Part shown: positions 25,577 to 29,261 of the stretch, piece after piece
How the letters are laid out: each line of letters starts with the position of its first letter
Numbering within the stretch: the first letter of the stretch is position 1
Assembly: GCA_934140355.1 (NCBI GenBank)
Contig: CAKPBH010000017.1
Coordinates: 1 to 29,261, forward strand
Length of the DNA: 29,261 nt
DNA from: an uncultured Bacilli bacterium
Lineage (GTDB): Bacteria; Bacillota_I; Bacilli_A; RF39; UBA660
Direction: 5' to 3'
The notes under the pieces: generated by a model
What the model was told of the DNA's origin: nothing
The model's database searches: none
The model's input: only the letters and a program-made list of their open reading frames with translations
Translations under genes and position numbers: made by a program

Positions 25577-25605
25577 ATTATATCATTATCTTTTGTAATT
25601 ACCAA
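25577..25605 (-). promoter_or_regulatory. Promoter of the rsmH-ftsL-PBP operon
   Basis: Minus-strand TTGGTA (25600-25605) and a perfect TATAAT (25577-25582) are 17 bases apart, 24 bases upstream of the rsmH start. Confidence 0.7.
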
Positions 25606-25666
25606 TGAAAAAGAGAGACTTTACAAAAAATTACTTAACATGAAAACTTTAAATTTTAAGTATTTT

Positions 25667-26170
25667 TTACTTAACAAATAGTTTAATATCATAGTTATCT
25701 TCGGAATAAATAGATTTCATTTTCACCTTAAGACTATGTGCATCCTCACTACACTCTAGTTTTTGAAAAACCATAGAAGATGGTATTTTTTTCGTATAAT
25801 AAGACTCATCTAGAATGAAAGGAGTGTCATCTGAAGAGGATTTTTTTCCATAATTAATATAGTAATTACTCTCTTTTTTTACTACTTGAAGTACCTTTAA
25901 TAATACTCCATTTTGTGCATTAACTAAATGTGCTTCATTATCCTTTTGACATGAAAAGGAAGTTTCGCCTGTTTTATACTTGTCCAAATCATTCATAATA
26001 TTTTTAGTAATTAGAGCTTTATCGGACGAATAAGTAATAGATTCGTAAATATCCTCATTCTTATTTTTGAATTGATATGTTAAATTTAGCAAATAAAAAG
26101 CTATACTCATCGCAAGTACTGAAGATAATACAAGTTCAACTAACATATATCCTTTTTTATTTAACTTCAT
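25667..26170 (-). CDS. Prepilin-like (type IV pilin/pseudopilin) protein, 167 aa
   Basis: The N-terminus has a short basic leader (MKLNKK) and the class III signal G-Y-M-L-V-E-L with Glu at +5 after the expected cleavage Gly. A hydrophobic helix follows to about residue 28. This is the mark of prepilins processed by a PilD/ComC-type peptidase. The rest is a Lys/Ser-rich extracytoplasmic domain with two Cys (SFSCQKDN and KLECSED) that may form a disulfide. The ATG has AAGGTGAT upstream and lies nine bases after the other pseudopilin gene. It is probably a minor pseudopilin of a competence or pilus-like system. Confidence 0.82.
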   Translation of the reverse strand: MKLNKKGYMLVELVLSSVLAMSIAFYLLNLTYQFKNKNEDIYESITYSSDKALITKNIMNDLDKYKTGETSFSCQKDNEAHLVNAQNGVLLKVLQVVKKESNYYINYGKKSSSDDTPFILDESYYTKKIPSSMVFQKLECSEDAHSLKVKMKSIYSEDNYDIKLFVK

Positions 26171-26179
26171 CTTATCACC

Positions 26180-26758
26180 TTACCTAATTGGAATACTAGC
26201 ATAAGTGTATTCATCTGTAACAGTATTTTTCACCTCTGTCATTAAAAGATACGTATATTCATTTTTTCTTTCATTATTTTTAGCATTAATATTTTCATTT
26301 TGAATATTATAATAATTAATGACATAATCAATATAATCCTTAAAAGTTTCGTTTTGAATGTTAATTCCTATACTATCACCATTTGTGTCTTTTCCTGTTT
26401 TTAAATTTTCTAAATTTTGTTTATCATAAGTTGTAAAAATCATATTTTCTATTTCATATAAATTTTTTAATTTTTCACAAAAATCGTTCTTAAATTTGCA
26501 CTGACTAGTATCGATCAAAGCCACACTTTCATTTTGATCTAGATTTTTTTGAATAAAAGACGCTAAATTATTTTCTATTAAATAATCAATCATTTCTTTC
26601 GTTGCATAAAAGGTATCAATATCATGATATTCTCCCCTTGACTTATACTTAGCAAACAGAGAGTTATAACTAGAAAACATTAAAACCATACCTGTTAATA
26701 TTACCGTAGATGTAATGATTACTTCAACTAACATAAATCCATGATTGTTTTTACTCAT
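26180..26758 (-). CDS. Prepilin-like protein, 192 aa
   Basis: A short leader (MSKNNHG) precedes FMLVEVIITSTVILTGMVLMF, with the conserved Glu at +5 after the processing Gly, giving a typical type IV prepilin N-terminus. The extracytoplasmic part (about 40-192) has a Cys pair (SQCKFKNDFCEKL) and many Asn residues. I chose ATG 26758 with GGAG twelve bases upstream; a TTG four codons earlier abuts that site and is less likely. It is divergent from the PilB/GspE ATPase gene and shares its promoter region, which supports a joint pilus-like machine. Confidence 0.82.
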   Translation of the reverse strand: MSKNNHGFMLVEVIITSTVILTGMVLMFSSYNSLFAKYKSRGEYHDIDTFYATKEMIDYLIENNLASFIQKNLDQNESVALIDTSQCKFKNDFCEKLKNLYEIENMIFTTYDKQNLENLKTGKDTNGDSIGINIQNETFKDYIDYVINYYNIQNENINAKNNERKNEYTYLLMTEVKNTVTDEYTYASIPIR

Positions 26759-26774
26759 TAATCCTAACAACTCC

Positions 26775-26803
26775 TTGCTATTTTTCTGAATATATTATAT
26801 AAT
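26775..26803 (+). promoter_or_regulatory. Promoter of the pilB-like gene
   Basis: TTGCTA (26775-26780) and TATAAT (26798-26803) are 17 bases apart, 40 bases before the ATG. It overlaps the minus-strand pseudopilin promoter almost completely. Confidence 0.6.
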
Positions 26804-26822
26804 AATTAGAAGATAAAGTAAA
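26794..26822 (-). promoter_or_regulatory. Promoter of the pseudopilin operon
   Basis: Minus-strand TTTACT (26817-26822) and TATAAT (26794-26799) are 17 bases apart. The -10 overlaps the -10 of the opposing pilB promoter in the palindrome ATTATATAAT (26794-26803). Confidence 0.6.
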
Positions 26823-26843
26823 GTAAAAAGGGATGAGAAAGAT

Positions 26844-28118
26844 ATGGCAGAAATTAAAAATACTAGTACCATAACGGAAAACCAAGCAATCACAAACTTC
26901 AATGATTTAGCCACTAAGAAAGTAATCAATTTTGAAACTACACCAATTGTTGATATTGTAAATTATATTTTAGTAACCGCCTCTAAAAAAAATGCTAGTG
27001 ATATCCATTTTGATCCAGCTGATAATCATATGAAGGTAAGATTTCGTATTGATGGAAAATTGGATACCTTCACGATTGTTCCTAATGCAGCAAAGCAAAA
27101 TTTAATTGCACGATTAAAAATTATGGCGGGAATGAATATTACCGAAACAAGACTACCACAAGATGGGGCGATTCGTACTGTAATTGAAGGAATTAGCCTA
27201 GATATGCGTGTATCCTCTCTTCCAACCAAAAGAGGAGAAAAAATTGTTATTCGTATTATGGATTATTCAATGAGTCTAAAGGGGCTAGAATCTTTATGTT
27301 TTAATGATGTAAACTATAAAAAAATATTAAAAATGATTAGTGAACCAAATGGAATTATTTTAGTAACTGGCGCTACTGGTAGCGGGAAATCAACAACTGT
27401 CTATTCCCTTCTTCAAAGATTAAATACTGAAGATACGAACTTAATCACCGTAGAGGATCCTGTTGAAATGGAAATAGAAGGAATGAACCAAGTTCAAGTA
27501 AATAGTGAAATTGGTCTTACCTTTGCCGCTGTCTTAAGAAGTATTTTAAGACAAGACCCTAACGTCATTATGATTGGTGAGATAAGAGATAGTGAAACTG
27601 CACAAATCGCCGTTCGAGCTTCTATCACTGGTCACTTAGTATTGTCAACCATCCACACCAACAATTCTCTATCAACCATTGAAAGACTATTAGATATGGA
27701 TGTTGAAAGATATTTATTAGCTAGTGCCTTAGAAGGAATTATCTCTCAAAAACTAGCTAGAAAATTATGCGATAAATGTAAAAAATTAAGACCTACCAAT
27801 AATTATGAAAAAAATCTTTTTCGAACTGTCTTAGGATTAGAAGTTGGGCAAGTTTATGAACCTGTTGGTTGCCCTGAGTGTAGTTTTGGATACAAAGGAA
27901 GGGTTGCTCTACATGAAGTGCTATTAATCAACCAAGATATAAGAGATGCTATAAGCAATAACGTTTCCAAAGAAGAATTGAGAAACCTAGTTTACAGCAA
28001 AGACGTTATTACTATGATTCAAGATGGTTTCTATAAAATATTAGCAGGATTTACCACTATTACAGAAGTATTAAAATTAATTGATTTAGATGATGAAATC
28101 GAAGAAAGGAAGCACTAA
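26844..28118 (+). CDS. PilB/GspE-family type IV pilus assembly ATPase, 424 aa
   Basis: This hexameric ATPase powers pilus or pseudopilus assembly at the inner face of the membrane. It has Walker A GATGSGKST (176-184), the Asp box ITVEDPVEME (201-210), Walker B with NVIMIGEIRD (240-249) and the His box HLVLSTIHTN (264-273). The zinc-binding tetracysteine C309-x-x-C312 and C343-x-x-C346 is intact. The large N-terminal domain of PilB/GspE (about 150 aa) is missing, giving a compact form close to ComGA in layout. The inner-membrane partner (PilC/ComGB) and prepilin peptidase are not in this window. GGGATGAGAAAG precedes ATG. Confidence 0.93.
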   Translation: MAEIKNTSTITENQAITNFNDLATKKVINFETTPIVDIVNYILVTASKKNASDIHFDPADNHMKVRFRIDGKLDTFTIVPNAAKQNLIARLKIMAGMNITETRLPQDGAIRTVIEGISLDMRVSSLPTKRGEKIVIRIMDYSMSLKGLESLCFNDVNYKKILKMISEPNGIILVTGATGSGKSTTVYSLLQRLNTEDTNLITVEDPVEMEIEGMNQVQVNSEIGLTFAAVLRSILRQDPNVIMIGEIRDSETAQIAVRASITGHLVLSTIHTNNSLSTIERLLDMDVERYLLASALEGIISQKLARKLCDKCKKLRPTNNYEKNLFRTVLGLEVGQVYEPVGCPECSFGYKGRVALHEVLLINQDIRDAISNNVSKEELRNLVYSKDVITMIQDGFYKILAGFTTITEVLKLIDLDDEIEERKH

Positions 28119-28130
28119 TCTGCTTCCTTT
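28105..28130. terminator. Bidirectional terminator between pilB and nrdG
   Basis: Perfect 9-base arms AAAGGAAGC (28105-28113) and GCTTCCTTT (28122-28130) with an 8-base loop lie at the junction of the convergent genes. The plus-strand arm starts inside the pilB 3' end. T-rich bases follow on the plus strand; the minus-strand tract is weaker. Confidence 0.7.
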
Positions 28131-28133
28131 TCA

Positions 28134-28700
28134 TTATACGTATAGTTTTATTTTTCCTCGTCCATAACTTGTATCATAGGTAATATCATTTAACTGATGA
28201 AGAATAACTTTTTTTAAAGCTAAACTTTTTCCAACATCAATAAGTCTTTGATTTTTTGACCCTCGAAAAACAACATCATAACTTTTTTCTGCAAAAATAA
28301 ATTTTCCATCAACTAAAACATCAATTTGAGAAAGAAAATCCATAATTTCGGGAACTTTTTTACTTTTTTCCAGTAATTGTTCAAAAGTATAGCCAGTATA
28401 ACACCAAACATTTAAATTTTTCTCATGACAGTACCGAGCAATTTCTGCACAAGCTAATGGTTGTTCCATTGGATCCCCTCCTGAAAAAGTTATCCCATCT
28501 TGTCCAACTAGGGTATCAATCTTTTTCTCTATCATATTGACATCTAAAAGAAATCCACCTTGATAAGAATGCGTTTCGGGATTATGGCAGAAAGGACAAT
28601 GATGAGGACACCCCTGTGTCCAAATAACTGTCCGGATTCCTTCACCATCTACAATACTATCTCTTTGTATCTCTGAAACGGCCAATCTAATTTTCATCAT
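28134..28700 (-). CDS. nrdG: Anaerobic ribonucleotide reductase activating protein NrdG
   Basis: NrdG is the radical-SAM activase that creates the glycyl radical in NrdD. It has the 4Fe-4S motif C31-PHH-C35-PF-C38, followed by HNPET, the GGDP-type SAM-binding segment ITFSGGDPMEQP (about 70-81) and normal length (188 aa). The ATG overlaps the stop of the 58-aa glycyl-radical gene (TAATG), so activase and its likely substrate are translationally coupled. It is the last gene of the nrdD operon. Confidence 0.95.
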   Translation of the reverse strand: MMKIRLAVSEIQRDSIVDGEGIRTVIWTQGCPHHCPFCHNPETHSYQGGFLLDVNMIEKKIDTLVGQDGITFSGGDPMEQPLACAEIARYCHEKNLNVWCYTGYTFEQLLEKSKKVPEIMDFLSQIDVLVDGKFIFAEKSYDVVFRGSKNQRLIDVGKSLALKKVILHQLNDITYDTSYGRGKIKLYV

Positions 28701-28876
28701 TATTTTGCACTATCCAAAATACCTTCAGTGCCATGTTTTACACGATCATGTTCTTCGGCCCTCTTACCATTATTGAACCTGTCAATCGTTCCAACTAAAT
28801 AACCTGTAATTCTTCTAATTCTCTCAAAACCAACACCTTCACCAATCGTTTTTACTTCTTTTTCTTCTGTTTTCAT
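28700..28876 (-). CDS. Separate glycyl-radical domain of NrdD, 58 aa
   Basis: This short gene encodes a peptide that matches the extreme C-terminus of class III ribonucleotide reductases. It contains RRITGYLVG (residues 21-29, with G25 at the glycyl-radical position of the R-x-C/T-G-Y-L motif) and NNGKRAEEHDRVKHG (35-49), matching the conserved GK-x-x-E-x-x-x-RVKH end. In E. coli and Lactococcus these residues are part of NrdD itself. Here a TAA closes the main nrdD 25 bases upstream. A fresh ribosome binding site (AAAGGAAAG) and ATG begin this gene, so it is not a simple frameshift. It overlaps the nrdG start. Confidence 0.85.
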   Translation of the reverse strand: MKTEEKEVKTIGEGVGFERIRRITGYLVGTIDRFNNGKRAEEHDRVKHGTEGILDSAK

Positions 28877-28901
28877 ATTCTACACACTTTCCTTTCTTAC
28901 T

Positions 28902-29261
28902 TTAACAACAAGAATTTTTCTTAAAGTTATTCACTGTCTCAACACTAACCCCTTCAAAAGCACGTCTTCCACATCCAGGACAAACATCACCAATAATACC
29001 AACATATCCGCAGACAGGATCTCGATCAACAGGGTGATTAATAGCGGCATATCCCATATTATTTTCTTTCATCACACGAACAATTTTCTCAAAAGCATCC
29101 AAATTCTTTGTTGTATCTCCATCTAGTTCGATATAACTAATATGCCCCGCATTCGTAAGTTCGTGATATGGAGCTTCTTTTTTGATTTTATTTACAATAG
29201 AAATATTATAATATACTGGTACATGGAATGAATTAGTATAATAATCTCTATCTGTTACCCC
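28902..29261 (-). CDS. nrdD: Anaerobic ribonucleoside-triphosphate reductase NrdD, C-terminal part (partial)
   Basis: The last 119 residues of the large subunit are visible; the gene continues past the right edge. Class III signatures are TDRDYYTNSFHVPVYY, EAPYHELTNAGHISYIELDGD and INHPVDRDPVCGYVGIIGD, leading into the zinc-site C-P-G-C. Instead of continuing into the glycyl-radical loop, the frame runs through a short tail ending KKNSCC and stops with TAA. The radical-bearing segment is supplied by the next gene. NrdD reduces ribonucleoside triphosphates without oxygen. Confidence 0.93.
   Translation of the reverse strand, partial: GVTDRDYYTNSFHVPVYYNISIVNKIKKEAPYHELTNAGHISYIELDGDTTKNLDAFEKIVRVMKENNMGYAAINHPVDRDPVCGYVGIIGDVCPGCGRRAFEGVSVETVNNFKKNSCC

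Noticed and set aside
28877..28901. Sequencing frameshift as cause of the nrdD split
   Set aside because: The main frame ends in TAA after an additional tail, and the downstream gene has its own ribosome binding site and an extra N-terminal extension. A single indel would not produce this.
1..29261. Mycoplasma-type genetic code (UGA = Trp)
   Set aside because: UGA ends at least one solid gene (7264-7266), and tryptophans are encoded by TGG in the genes examined.

Overview
The window is AT-rich, densely packed bacterial DNA of low-GC Firmicutes (Bacilli) type. TGA is a true stop (the YgjP-like gene ends in TGA at 7264-7266), so this is not the Mycoplasma code. AGGAGG-type ribosome binding sites precede most genes. 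An oxygen-sensitive class III ribonucleotide reductase at the right edge indicates an anaerobic lifestyle. A gut Erysipelotrichia- or RF39-like lineage would fit, but that placement is inference.

Layout. (1) 1-8.4 kb, minus strand: translation and cell-wall housekeeping genes in two operons. LemA-like, YgjP-like, TrmH-family and rimM end at a strong terminator at 5870-5921. Then trmD, an unknown gene and murC are followed by a beta-rich unknown, rsmE and three unrecognised genes, two of them with membrane segments. (2) 8.5-9.8 kb, plus strand: a MATE/MVF-type lipid-linked saccharide flippase. (3) 9.8-22.1 kb: an accessory region built on a MerR-controlled redox cluster (cupin, carboxymuconolactone decarboxylase-like protein, flavin reductase, two flavodoxins, divergent AdhR-like MerR). 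The cluster looks interrupted by three cargo blocks: an ankyrin/coiled-coil gene with a 1099-aa GNAT-like plus ADP-ribosyltransferase-like gene; a zinc-metallopeptidase-like gene; and an ABC exporter. The last two are bracketed by three direct copies of the flavodoxin 3' half, of which only one is a complete gene. (4) 22.1-25.6 kb, minus strand: the rsmH-ftsL-class B PBP division operon. (5) 25.7-28.1 kb: two pseudopilin-like genes divergent from a short PilB/GspE ATPase, with overlapping promoters. (6) 28.1-29.3 kb, minus strand: an anaerobic ribonucleotide reductase operon in which the glycyl-radical segment of NrdD is a separate 58-aa gene between the main nrdD and nrdG.

The most interesting items are the two-gene ankyrin / ART-like cassette, the flavodoxin-repeat-bracketed cargo array, and the split NrdD. 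No tRNA, rRNA, CRISPR array, transposase or integrase was seen.
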